A stretch of 17,982 nucleotides of DNA, taken from NCBI GenBank assembly GCA_026770585.1, contig MU647558.1, positions 41,271 through 59,252 on the forward strand. The letters are read 5' to 3'. Position 1 is the first letter of the stretch. Each line of letters opens with the position of its first letter. Shown piece by piece: positions 6,541-13,599 of this stretch. Below the pieces are notes generated by a model. It had not been told where the DNA came from. It searched no databases and worked only from the letters and a program-made list of their open reading frames with translations. This stretch comes from Baffinella frigidus (taxonomy: Eukaryota > Cryptophyceae > Cryptomonadales > Baffinellaceae). Made by a program: the position numbers and the translations under genes.

Positions 6541-6712
6541 CGTTCATAGGCTAACGGCCTGAAAATGGGGTAGTTAGACATACGGCATTGCCTAGGACCT
6601 CCTACCGTGGGCCGAGGGATCCTAGGACCAAAAAGTCTCGGCCTACGGTAGGAGGTCCTAGGCAATGCCGTAGGCCTAACAACCCCATTTTCAGGCCGTT
6701 ACCCTATTAGCG
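6541..6712 (-). mobile_element. F2 foldback MITE, copy 2
   Basis: Opposite orientation to 1111-1291: its left end CGTTCATAGGCTAACGGCC matches the complement of copy 1's right end, and the loop (AGGACCAAAAAGTCT) is likewise reversed. The right end reads TATTAGCGTGTCAC. Arms pair almost perfectly over about 70 bases each. Confidence 0.8.
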
Positions 6713-6987
6713 TGTCACCCTTCGGGCCTACTGCGCCAGCAGGCGACTGGAGGCCCCTGCACCTGTTGACCGGCTCCAGTGCACGGGCCTACGTCACTTT
6801 CGGGCCAACCGCTTTGACCTTGAACGGGGAGTTCTCGTCGAGAGGTGTGTAGCCCAACTGCACACCGGGGGGCAGAAATGTTAGCCGCAACTTCAGGCAG
6901 TAGCCTCGGCACAGAATATTCTTTTGATGGGCCGGACAAGAGCGCACCCCAAGGCAAATTTGGCAACTCAAGATTATTTTGCCCACA

Positions 6988-7010
6988 GGGCGATCAGAAT
7001 CTGATCGCCC
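6988..7010. repeat. Perfect 10-bp hairpin, 3-base loop
   Basis: GGGCGATCAG, AAT, CTGATCGCCC. Confidence 0.75.
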
Positions 7011-7309
7011 GTGATGAATGGATTCTGGTACTAAATGGCCTTACAAGTATTATAGTGGTATAAACGTGTCAAATTTTGCGATGAAGGGTTATCCAGCATT
7101 TGACCCCGGGTAGGCTCCTGTCCGGCACACGCCACCAGACTCCCAGCGCTCTGCCTCATTCGGTTGACCGAAAACTTCTCAAGTTGACCGTTGGGTGTCG
7201 GGTACAAGTACGTCAACTTTGCAGCGGGAAAGAGCCCGGGCTGACCAAATCGGTGAGCCCGAATAAACTCAAGCATCCAGGACTCCTGCAGAATCAGTGC
7301 AGATGAGAA

Positions 7310-7354
7310 GCTGATGGCGGATCTCCGGTGTCCGGCGGGAGATCCGCCATCAGC
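7310..7354. repeat. Perfect 17-bp hairpin 3' of the COX14-like gene
   Basis: GCTGATGGCGGATCTCC (7310-7326), an 11-base loop, then the exact complement (7338-7354). It lies 73 bases beyond the stop codon of the leftward gene. It could be a transcript 3'-end structure or a minimal foldback element; the sequence does not decide. Confidence 0.7.
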
Positions 7355-7426
7355 CTACACGCAAACTTGATTGTCTGAGTCGGCATGCGACCGGGCAGAG
7401 GCTCTCAACGGGGCCTCAGATTGCGA

Positions 7427-7687
7427 TCAGACCACCCTCATGCCACGAGTTTGTGCGGCTGCTTCGGGGGGATGCAGTGCGAATCCGTGCCCCAGAAGCT
7501 GGCGGGGCGTCACCCGGGCTGCGGCCTCGGCGTAGGTCAGCTTCTCGTCCTTTGCGTACTCATCGAGCTCCTTGGACTTGCGCTGGATATCCCTCATGCG
7601 CACGACAAGGAAGCCCGCGCCGTACACGGTCGTCCCAATGCACAAAAGCACGGTGCCCTTGTGGAGAAAGTCGAGAATCTTGGACAT
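7427..7687 (-). CDS. COX14-like small mitochondrial membrane protein, intact copy A
   Basis: 86 codons starting MSKILDFLHKGTVLLCIGTT. A short amphipathic start with LHK..TVL, then one membrane span (about residues 12-31, TVLLCIGTTVYGAGFLVV), then a charged helical tail RMRDIQRKSKELDEYAKDEK. This layout and the D-x-LH-x(2)-TVL / G-T-x-Y-x-x-G pattern resemble COX14 (C12orf62), an inner-mitochondrial-membrane factor that binds newly made COX1 during cytochrome c oxidase assembly. The tail (LTYAEAAARVTPRQLLGHGF) is longer than in typical COX14. The start is chosen at 7687 because the frame upstream lies in the conserved promoter block and is R/G-rich. It is divergent from the gene at 8016. The family call is by eye; another small single-span protein is possible. 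Confidence 0.6.
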   Translation of the reverse strand: MSKILDFLHKGTVLLCIGTTVYGAGFLVVRMRDIQRKSKELDEYAKDEKLTYAEAAARVTPRQLLGHGFALHPPEAAAQTRGMRVV

Positions 7688-8015
7688 CTCACAGCTTTTC
7701 CCCCGCACACACGCCCGCCGCCGCCCTCTGTTTCTCCTCCACACCGACTGGCACTCCTCCACAACTCACCGCCTATCGAGAGGGGCTTGGGTCCCGCAAC
7801 ACAGAGTGACAAGCGCGCGCCTTGCTCACAGCCCCCGGGCTTTGGGATGTGACCCGAGTAATTGACTTACGCCCAAAAGTTGTTGAGAGTGGCGGTTACG
7901 GCCATCTTCTTTTCACGTAACCGGCGGCTTTTCGGCCGAACCCCCCGTTTAGCCAACCCACGTCATGGTGCAGCTGTGGACGCCCTCCGCCAGGGGTGGG
8001 GGCTTCAGCGGAGAC
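7688..8015. promoter_or_regulatory. Shared divergent promoter region, copy A
   Basis: 328 bases between the start codons of the leftward COX14-like gene and the rightward secreted coiled-coil gene. It is almost identical to the inverted copy B (5410-5720 region), more so than the adjacent COX14-like coding sequence. This suggests recent conversion or constraint. It contains a small inverted repeat around GGCGGCTTTTCGGCCGAACC. Core promoter elements are not recognisable by eye. Confidence 0.5.
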
Positions 8016-8351
8016 ATGAGGCGGATACTCGTGTCCGTCGCGGCGGTGGCGGTGGTTGCCTGCTGCATGATCGCGGCGGGCGGGTCCAACGACGCTGCCG
8101 TCGAGCTCATGGGGAGCCACCACCACCTGAAGATGGCGATGCTGGTCGAGAAAAGCGCGAGGAGTGCCGACACGGTGCGACTGAGCGAGCTCTCGCGGCT
8201 TGCGGCGGCGGCGGACCAGCAGGCGACTAGCGCCAGCGCGCTCAAGGACCTGGAGGCCGGGAAGCTCAAGGCCTCGCCTGGCTCGGGGGTGGATGCGGAG
8301 ACCATGCTGGCAAATGAGGCCAAGAAGAAGTCGGAGGAGCTCGTGGATGCG
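8016..8351 (+). CDS. Secreted coiled-coil protein, exon 1 (signal peptide)
   Basis: 112 codons. The ATG at 8016 is preferred over the in-frame ATG at 7965 because it starts a classical signal peptide or anchor: MRRIL, then a hydrophobic VSVAAVAVVACCMIAAGG, with probable cleavage near AAGGS. The rest is helical, A/E/K/L-rich (SELSRLAAAADQQATSASAL; ANEAKKKSEELVDA). The exon ends in phase 0 before GTACCC at 8352. It is the first of six exons with compatible phases: 8016-8351, 8643-8693, 8867-8962, 9953-10024, 11192-11286, 11596-12721 (591 codons in total). Entry into the secretory pathway or an organelle via a bipartite leader is inferred from the leader alone. Confidence 0.65.
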
Positions 8352-8642
8352 GTACCCACCCGCCCTTGCCAGCGGGCCAGGGCTGTCCACCGTGCGCCTC
8401 TTCAGCCGCGAGCAAATGCTGGGGCGCAGACAGGCAGAAGGGAGAGACCCAGCGGGCTTCCGAGGCTCCGCCGGGTCAATTTTACTCCCTAGGGCGAGCT
8501 GGCTCGCGTGAGCGACAGCGCTGTGCTTCATTTGCCTCCTAGAGCGGTCACCCAAGCACCCGATGGCGGCGCTGGTGGAGGGTTCTGGGTGATTCGTGTC
8601 GGCGCATATGGCTCACCTGAGGATTGTTGCGTTGGCTGGCAG

Positions 8643-8693
8643 GGGGCGAAGTTCGACGTGGAGCTGCACGATCTGGCGAAGAAGCTGCGCAAG
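8643..8693 (+). CDS. Secreted coiled-coil protein, exon 2
   Basis: After CTGGCAG come 17 codons in phase 0, GAKFDVELHDLAKKLRK, then a GTGACG donor. Short, but the frame, both splice dinucleotides and the helical composition fit exons 1 and 3. Confidence 0.55.
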
Positions 8694-8866
8694 GTGACGC
8701 CCCCCGGGTCTTGCCTGTCTTGCTCTGTCCCTGCCCCCCCCGTTTCCCCTCCCAGGAACACCAGAGAGCAGAGAGCGGTGGGGGCTGCAGCCGTGGCGGC
8801 TTTGCGCTGCGCGATCTGGGGCAAACAAAAACAACTCTCGCTTACCGCCGGAGATTCGCCATGCAG

Positions 8867-8962
8867 GAGCACCACGCGGAGCGGCAGGAGGAGCGCGGGC
8901 TGAAGAACTTTGATCACCAGACGCGTGACCAGACCATCGCCCTCCACGACCGCGAGATGAAG
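8867..8962 (+). CDS. Secreted coiled-coil protein, exon 3
   Basis: After GCCATGCAG come 32 codons in phase 0, starting EHHAERQEERGLKNFD and ending TIALHDREMK, with donor GTCCCG at 8963. An upstream acceptor in the same frame (CCCAG, next base 8756) would add EHQRAESGGG and a G/R-rich stretch. It resembles a decayed duplicate of this acceptor (CAGGAACACCAG versus CAGGAGCACCAC), so the shorter exon is preferred. Confidence 0.55.
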
Positions 8963-9291
8963 GTCCCGTCTCCGCCTTGGCAGAAGTTGACAATTAGAGA
9001 TCCTAGCGGTGTCTCTGTCTGAAATAAACCCTTGCTATGTCTCAAATAAACCCCAGCTCTGTCTCTGTCTATCTGTGCTCACCAGTTTTGTGAGCCCGGG
9101 CTATTTCCCGCTCCAAAACTGACGGATTTGTACCGCACACCCAGCATAGCATGTCAACTTGAGAATAGTGTGTCAACCCGAGTGAGGCAGAGCTAGGTTC
9201 TCTTGCTGTGCCCGACAGGAGGGGCAGCGACCGCGGCGGAGATTCCGCGCAGAGGGGGGGGGGGCTGCGTGGGAGGCACGGGGCACGGGGA

Positions 9292-9410
9292 GCATGGACG
9301 TCAGCGCGAACATCCTGGGACCCTACCGTAGGGCCAATGCCTAGGGTCCTATGGTGGTCCCCAGGGGGGGGGGGCGATCGCATGGACGCCGGCGCGAGCA
9401 TCCTGGGGCG
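9292..9410 (+). mobile_element. F1 core fragment between 28-base direct repeats
   Basis: The middle contains GGGACCCTACCGTAGGGCCA, CCTAGGGTCCTATGGTGGTC and a long G run, i.e. the F1 core without the CAGGGGTACC terminal repeats. It is flanked by direct repeats beginning GCATGGACGTCAGCGCGAAC (9292) and GCATGGACGCCGGCGCGAGC (9380), both ending CATCCTGGG. Confidence 0.65.
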
Positions 9411-9659
9411 ATCTAATTTCGGAACCAGACAGAATCAGTCCCGCTATATTACGCTTCTGACGCGGAAGATAAGGGTTTATATGCTCCTGGGGCGCTCGCA
9501 TCGTGTGGAGCAGCTCTGCGTCGATGCTGGAGGAGGCTGACAATGATGAGGAGGCTGACAGTGTCAGCCTCGTCCTGCATCGCAGCCCCAGGCTGCGAGA
9601 GCGCGCACACAGCCTCAGGCTGTGGGAGCGTCTTCAGTGTCCAGTGTTCCGTATGCAGT

Positions 9660-9883
9660 TTGCAGTGTTCAAGGTTGTAGGGTTCAGTGTTCAGTGTTCA
9701 AGGTTGTAGGGTTCAGTGTTCAGTGTTCAAGGTTGGAGGGTTCAGTGTTCAGTGTTCAAGGTTGTATGGTTCAGTGTTCAGTGTTCAAGGTTGTATGGTT
9801 CAGGGTTCAGTGTTCAATGTTCAAGGTTTTAGGGTTCAGTGTTCAATGTTCAAGGTTGTATGGTTCAGTGTTCAGTGTGCAGC
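9660..9883 (+). repeat. 29-bp minisatellite, about eight units
   Basis: Unit TGTTCAAGGTTGTAGGGTTCAGTGTTCAG. The AAGGTTG landmark falls at 9671, 9700, 9729, 9758, 9787, 9823 and 9852. The one 36-base step contains an extra GGGTTCA heptamer. The same heptamer recurs at 10040-10060 and 10612-10640. Confidence 0.9.
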
Positions 9884-9952
9884 ATGCATCGTTCTCCGGA
9901 GAAACCACCTCCCCTACCACTCTCAGGCTGAGCCGGACCCTGGGACGACCAG

Positions 9953-10024
9953 GTGTTGGAGGCAAGGCATGACGTGCAGAACGCTGCCAAGGCGGGCGAC
10001 GTGGCGGTGCTCCGTGACGCACAG
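9953..10024 (+). CDS. Secreted coiled-coil protein, exon 4
   Basis: After GACGACCAG come 24 codons in phase 0, starting VLEARHDVQNAAKAGD and ending VAVLRDAQ, then donor GTGCGC. The upstream frame is closed by a TGA at 9929-9931, so the exon cannot extend far left. Helical composition as in its neighbours. Confidence 0.5.
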
Positions 10025-10248
10025 GTGCGCTTTCCCGCAGGTTAGGGTTCAGGGTTCAGGACGTCGCCTCATTCCCCAACAGAGCGCTTTCCCCCACAGG
10101 CTGGTGCCGGTGTTAAGTGGAGGCATTTTGGGCTGTGTTGTCTAGCTCTGCCTCAGTTGATCTGGGCGCCTCATTGGATGCGTTTAGATCAGACCTCCGT
10201 ACACCCGCTCCAGTACAAACGACGTTTTTGTTTTGATGCGGTGCCCAG

Positions 10249-10397
10249 TTTAATTTAAGTCAGGCAGAGCTAGACGGTGAATGATTGGGGGTGACGTTTC
10301 GAGTCCCTAAACCTCGGCTGTCGACGCAGACTCCAGGGTAGGGACCTCTTACGAGTATGCCCCCAATCATTCACAGTCTAGCTCTGACTGAGTTAAA
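10249..10397. mobile_element. F7 foldback element, ~149 bp
   Basis: Terminal inverted repeats of ~38 bases: GTTTAATTTAAGTCAGGCAG then AGCTAGACGGTGAATGATTG on the left, and the complement of CCCAATCATTCACAGTCTAG then CTCTGACTGAGTTAAAC on the right. Solo end-like fragments (GTCTAGCTCTG, GACTGAGTTCCAGGGTGG) lie at 10138-10158 and in tandem at 10400-10460. Confidence 0.75.
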
Positions 10398-10772
10398 CGT
10401 CACAGTCTAGCTCTGACTAAGTTCCAGGGTGGATGTCTAGCTTTGACTGAGTTCCAGGGTGGCTCTCAAGAGCATGCCAACCTGCCGTGTCCTGGGAAGT
10501 GACAGCAGAGCGGGGACACGCAGATATGTTACACGTTGGTGGTTGTGGGGTGAGGAAGGAAGTGGACGGGCGATGGTTGGCAGAACCTGTCGAGCTGCTG
10601 TATGGTTTAGGGGGTTCAGGGTTCAGGGTTCAGGGTTCAGGGTGAAAGGCAGTTCCGCAGAAAGCGTGGGTTGTTGGCCAGGAAGGCGGAGCCTGGCGCC
10701 TCTCGTGCAGACCCACGGCCTTGCAAGCAACTGCACGCAAGTTGCAAGCAAGGCCGGGCGTCGAGCAAGCAA

Positions 10773-10832
10773 GGCCTTGCGTGCAAGGCCCGAGGCCTTG
10801 CGTGCAAGGCCCGAGGCCTTGCGTGCAAGGCC
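10773..10832 (+). repeat. 21-bp minisatellite of palindromes, three units
   Basis: Each unit is GGCCTTGCGTGCAAGGCC followed by CGA, starting at 10773, 10794 and 10815. GGCCTTGC and GCAAGGCC pair around GT, so every unit can fold on itself. Decayed flanking units (CCTTGCAAGC, GTTGCAAGCAAGGCC) extend it to about 10720. Confidence 0.9.
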
Positions 10833-11039
10833 GCGCGCGTCTTGCACGGCACGCCCTCCAACGTTGATGGGGTTGGGGGTGTGGGTCAGGGTTTTAAGTT
10901 GACGGAGGTGTACCACGAACCCAGCAAGGCCGCGCGGGGGAGCAGTGCGTGTGCGTGGCGCCGCGGGAGGTGGCGGTGGACGTTTCAGCGTTGAAGGCTA
11001 ACCCGCAGTGCGTGTGCGTGGGCGCGCGGGCGGTGACGG

Positions 11040-11150
11040 TCATATGTATGTACATATATAGATGGATAGATAGATAGCTATATGTATAGACAGATAGACA
11101 GATATATTTATATATATATATATCATTATATATATCTATATATATAATAC
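11040..11150. repeat. TA/GATA microsatellite
   Basis: TATATA and GATAGATA units. This is the most AT-rich stretch of the window, within intron 4. Confidence 0.9.
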
Positions 11151-11191
11151 GTTGTAGGGTTTCGGGCTGAACGCGTGGGCGTTGTTCGCAG

Positions 11192-11286
11192 GCGGGCCTG
11201 AAGAGCGCGAAGGCGATCGCGGCGGGCGCGCGCGCCGAGTACGAGGACGACAAGAAGCGCCGCGACCAGCTCCGCGCCCGCGCACG
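11192..11286 (+). CDS. Secreted coiled-coil protein, exon 5
   Basis: After GTTCGCAG come 31 codons plus two bases: AGLKSAKAIAAGARAEYEDD, then KKRRDQLRARA and CG. The donor GTACCC follows at 11287. The split codon CG+G encodes R and joins LLRKRVHATS of the next exon without a frame break. Strong basic/acidic helical pattern. Confidence 0.65.
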
Positions 11287-11595
11287 GTACCCCCCGCCGA
11301 CCCGGAACCCTGCACCTGCCGACACTACACCCGCCGACCCTACACCCTACACCCTACACCCTACACTCTACACCCTACACCCTACACCCTACACCCTACA
11401 CCCTACACCCTACATACACTCTACACCCTGAAAAAACTTAAACCCTAAACCCTAAACACCAAACACCAAACACCAAACACCACACCCCGCACCCCACACC
11501 CCACACCCGAAACCCCACACCCCACACCCCACACGCCAAACCCCACACCCCACACCCCTAAACACCAAACCCCCAAACCCCCCACCCCCCACCAG
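11287..11595 (+). repeat. Intron 5, made of telomere-like heptamers and C-rich repeats
   Basis: 309-base intron (GTACCC to CACCAG). 11338-11414 is eleven CCCTACA heptamers, one reading CTCTACA. Two CCCTAAA units follow near 11443-11456, which is the plant-type telomere repeat on its C strand. Then come ACCAAAC and ACCCCAC/ACACCCC runs to the acceptor. The C/A-rich strand doubles as an extreme polypyrimidine-like 3' intron end. Confidence 0.85.
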
Positions 11596-12721
11596 GCTGC
11601 TGCGGAAGCGGGTGCACGCGACGTCGCACGTGATGCAGCAGGACCGGGCGAGCCAGCTCAACGACCGGCTCTCGGCGCGCGCGCAGCTCGCGAAGAGCAA
11701 CAAGATCCAGGCGCACGCCAACTTCCTGCGGGACGGGGCGGCGCTGGAGGCGGCGCACAAGAAGTACCGCGCGCTCGCGGAGCTGCTGGGGGACAAGAAC
11801 ACGGACCACGCGCAGGTGGAGGAGACGCTCTCGAAGATCGCGTCCAACATCCACACGTGGAAGGACCTGGAGGCGACCGACGCCAAGGACATGGCCAAGG
11901 AGGCCAAGGTGTACACGCACGCGCGCGCGCGCGTGCTCGCCAAGAGCGTCGCTCTCGCGGGGAGCGAGAAGGACGGGGGGGAGAACACGTCGGGGGAGCG
12001 CCCGATCCTGGCGTTCAAGGCGCTGCTGGAGGTGCGCGCCGGGGAGGTGGCGGGCGGGGCGTGGGGGCGGCCTGTCGAGCTGCAGCAGCAGGGAGGCGCG
12101 TTCTTCCACTACGGCGCGCCGCAGCAAGGCCTGGCGATGCAGCAGGGGGCTGCGCCGCCGCAGGGGTTGTCGCCGCAGGGGGGGGGGGAGTACGCGCCGG
12201 CCGCGCCGATGCAGCAGGGGATGATGCCGCCCGCCATGGCGAGCACCATGGCGCCGCCGCAGCAGATGGCGATGCCGCAGCAGCAGCAGCAGCAGCGGCT
12301 GGAGGCGCCGCCCGCGTCGGCGCAGCAGCTGCAGGAGGGGGCGGAGGAGGGGGCGGAGAAGGGGGCGGGCGCGCCGGTGGCGGTGCCCGCGGGGCTGCCG
12401 GGGGCCGTGGGCGACGTGCCGTACGTCTACAACGACAAGCAGTACATGCCGTCGGCCGCGGGCAAGGACGGGTTCCCGATCGTGTGGCTCTTCGCGGACA
12501 ACAAGACGCCGGACCCGCTCTACTTCGGGTACCAGAGCGCGGACGGGGTGATGCACGTGTACAACGAGGTGCTGCCGAACAGCGTGACGCGCCAGCAGGC
12601 CTTCGCCAACGAGTACTGGACCCTCCTCGCCACGGACAAGAAGACCGTTGCGGTCCAGCCCTTCAAGATCTCCCAGAACAACCAGTGGCTGTCCATTGCC
12701 AACTCCCCCACTGCACAGTAG
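11596..12721 (+). CDS. Secreted coiled-coil protein, last exon: helical region, Q/P/M linker, VHL-beta-like C-terminus
   Basis: Starts after CACCAG with LLRKRV (phase 2) and ends at TAG 12719-12721. First ~130 codons: helical and charged (QLNDRLSARAQLAKSNK; YRALAELLGDKNTDHAQVEE). Then a low-complexity linker rich in Q, G, P, M, A, ending in a run of six Q. The last ~100 codons form a folded domain: VPYVYNDKQYMPS, FPIVWLFADNKTPDPLYFGY, VYNEVLPNSVTRQQAFANEY and WTLLATDKKTVAVQPF. The order VWL..., LP-N-S-V-x-x-Q, then W after ~8 residues recalls the pVHL beta domain (WL-f, LpPG, H-x-W), though the usual G and H positions differ. A 54-base GT-AG interval (about 12030-12090) could be a small in-frame intron. 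Confidence 0.75.
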
Positions 12722-12854
12722 GCCGGGTGGGATGTATCACGGGGGGGGGGGCAAGAGGGGTGTGGGGGGGAGGTGTTGTGAGGGGAGGGGCGGCGGGGCG
12801 CACTCGAGTGTAGGGTGTGAATGAAACTCAAGAGAGAGCCTGTGTGTGCCGTGG
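12722..12854. other. Probable 3' untranslated region of the secreted gene
   Basis: G-rich sequence directly after the stop codon, with no open frame of note and no clear polyadenylation signal. It ends where homology to the COX14-like block begins. Confidence 0.4.
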
Positions 12855-12902
12855 GCGATGGGAGTGACTCGTAGCTGTGTGGAACTGCCACGGCTGGATG
12901 TA

Positions 12903-13019
12903 CAGGGGTACCTCGCTCATAAGAAACGCCCCCCCCCTAGGACCCTACAGTAGGCCTATGCCTAGGGCACTGTGGTGGTCCTGGGGGGGGGGGCGTTTCT
13001 TATGAGCGAGGTGCCCCTG
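12903..13019 (+). mobile_element. F1 MITE, copy 4
   Basis: 117 bases, flanked by TA (12901-12902, 13020-13021). Core in the same orientation as copy 1. The right terminal repeat carries one change (GAGGTGCCCCTG). Confidence 0.9.
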
Positions 13020-13054
13020 TAAATCATGCGCGTGCAAAAGAAGCCTGTGCTGTA

Positions 13055-13172
13055 CAGGGGTACCTCGCTCACAAGAAACCGCCTCCTCTTAGGACCCTAC
13101 AATAGGACCAGGCCTAGGGCCCTGTGGCGACCCTGGGGGGGGGGGCGCTTTCTTATGCGCGAGGTACCCCCG
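13055..13172 (+). mobile_element. F1 MITE, copy 5, more diverged
   Basis: 118 bases between TA dinucleotides (13053-13054, 13173-13174). Substitutions in both ends (CTCACAAG, TTATGCGCGAGG, CCCCCG) and in the core suggest an older copy. Its length plus TA is 120, so a reading frame crosses it uninterrupted. Confidence 0.88.
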
Positions 13173-13323
13173 TACACGGTCATCCAAAAGCACGCAATCA
13201 CGGTGCCCGTGTGGATCACGCCTGCTCCAACGGCGCTGGGAGCCATTGGTCGTTCTTGGAGCCGTTTTCTCCTGAAAAGGTGCCCGTGCGGAGCACGGCG
13301 AGCATCTCATGCCTTGAGTGACG

Positions 13324-13410
13324 AGTAGGCGCATACGCCCTACGGTAGGGACCTAGGACCTGCCTAGGGCGAGTTAGGGCGATAATCGCCCGTCCGCCAA
13401 TTAAGGGATA
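13324..13410 (-). mobile_element. F3 element, partial
   Basis: AGTAGGCGCATACGCCCTAC, GACCTAGGACCTGCCTAGGG and a terminal TTAAGGGATA match one arm and the core of the 105-base F3 elements at 15308 and 16271. A GGGCGATAATCGCCC palindrome lies inside. The left end is missing. Confidence 0.65.
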
Positions 13411-13449
13411 CGGATTCGCGCACAGCCCTCGAGGATTCCACGACGACTA

Positions 13450-13567
13450 CAGGGGTACCTCGCTCATAAGAAACTGCCCCCCCCACTAGGACCACCGTAG
13501 GGCCCTAGGCATAGGCCTGCTGTAGGGTCCTAGGGGGGGGCGGTTTCTTATGAGCGAGGTACCCATG
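13450..13567 (-). mobile_element. F1 MITE, copy 6
   Basis: 118 bases with TA on both sides (13448-13449, 13568-13569). Core reversed (CTAGGACCACCGTAGGGCCC first). The last bases read ACCCATG instead of ACCCCTG. Confidence 0.9.
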
Positions 13568-13599
13568 TACAGCGCCTTGATCCTCGGACCCGGCTTCGA

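Larger units (their letters stand above)
6713..7426. other. Spacer between the inverted blocks: two hairpins, no gene seen
   Basis: No open frame here resembles a known protein. Two compact perfect hairpins are present (6988-7010 and 7310-7354). The remainder shows no repeats shared with the rest of the window that I could find. It may include the 3' untranslated region of the COX14-like gene, which is transcribed leftward. Confidence 0.5.
8963..9952 (+). other. Intron 3 with an F1 core fragment and 29-bp minisatellite
   Basis: A 990-base interval between phase-0 exons. It holds a repeat-flanked F1 core (9292-9410), a second acceptor-like duplicate at about 9230-9253 (GGCGGAGATTCCGCGCAG, compare GCCGGAGATTCGCCATGCAG before exon 3), and the minisatellite at 9660-9883. 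An additional small exon (for example around 9520-9560, MLEEADNDEEAD) cannot be excluded. Confidence 0.5.
10025..11191 (+). other. Intron 4, repeat-rich
   Basis: 1167 bases between phase-0 exons. It holds the F7 element, tandem F7-end fragments, GGGTTCA heptamers (10612-10640), a palindromic 21-bp minisatellite and an AT microsatellite. 10940-11030 is an imperfect duplication (CAGTGCGTGTGCGTGG...GCGGG.GGTG.CGGT twice) and could hide one more exon in frame (QCVCVAPREVAVDVSALKAN). I could not find a supporting donor. Confidence 0.45.
12855..13215 (-). pseudogene. COX14-like copy C, 3' part, split by two F1 MITEs
   Basis: Minus-strand remnants align with copy A. GGGAGTGACTCGTAGCTG and GGAACTGCCACGGCTGGAT match GTACTCATCGAGCTCC / GGACTTGCGCTGGAT. 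ATGCGCGTGCAAAAGAAGCC matches ATGCGCACGACAAGGAAGCC. TACACGGTCATCCAAAAGCA and CACGGTGCCCGTGTGGAT match TACACGGTCGTCCCAATGCA and its continuation. Sequence identity is low enough that the frame is lost. F1 elements sit at 12903-13019 and 13055-13172. The second occupies the same TA as the first insertion in copy B. Confidence 0.7.

Noticed and set aside
9660-9883. Possible true telomere
   Set aside because: The GGGTTCA-containing 29-bp unit is internal, lies between exons and is not a terminal heptamer array.
11558-12556. A 332-codon open frame on the minus strand and a 318-codon frame (+) overlapping the last exon of the secreted gene
   Set aside because: Both are shadows of the GC-rich exon. 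Composition is almost pure R/L/H/P or A/G, while the 11596-12721 frame has balanced, folded-protein-like sequence and splices in phase.
13026-13328. Open frame on the plus strand containing YRGTSLTRN
   Set aside because: It is an F1 MITE read through, with antisense of the COX14-like pseudogene on both sides. There is no reason to call it a gene.
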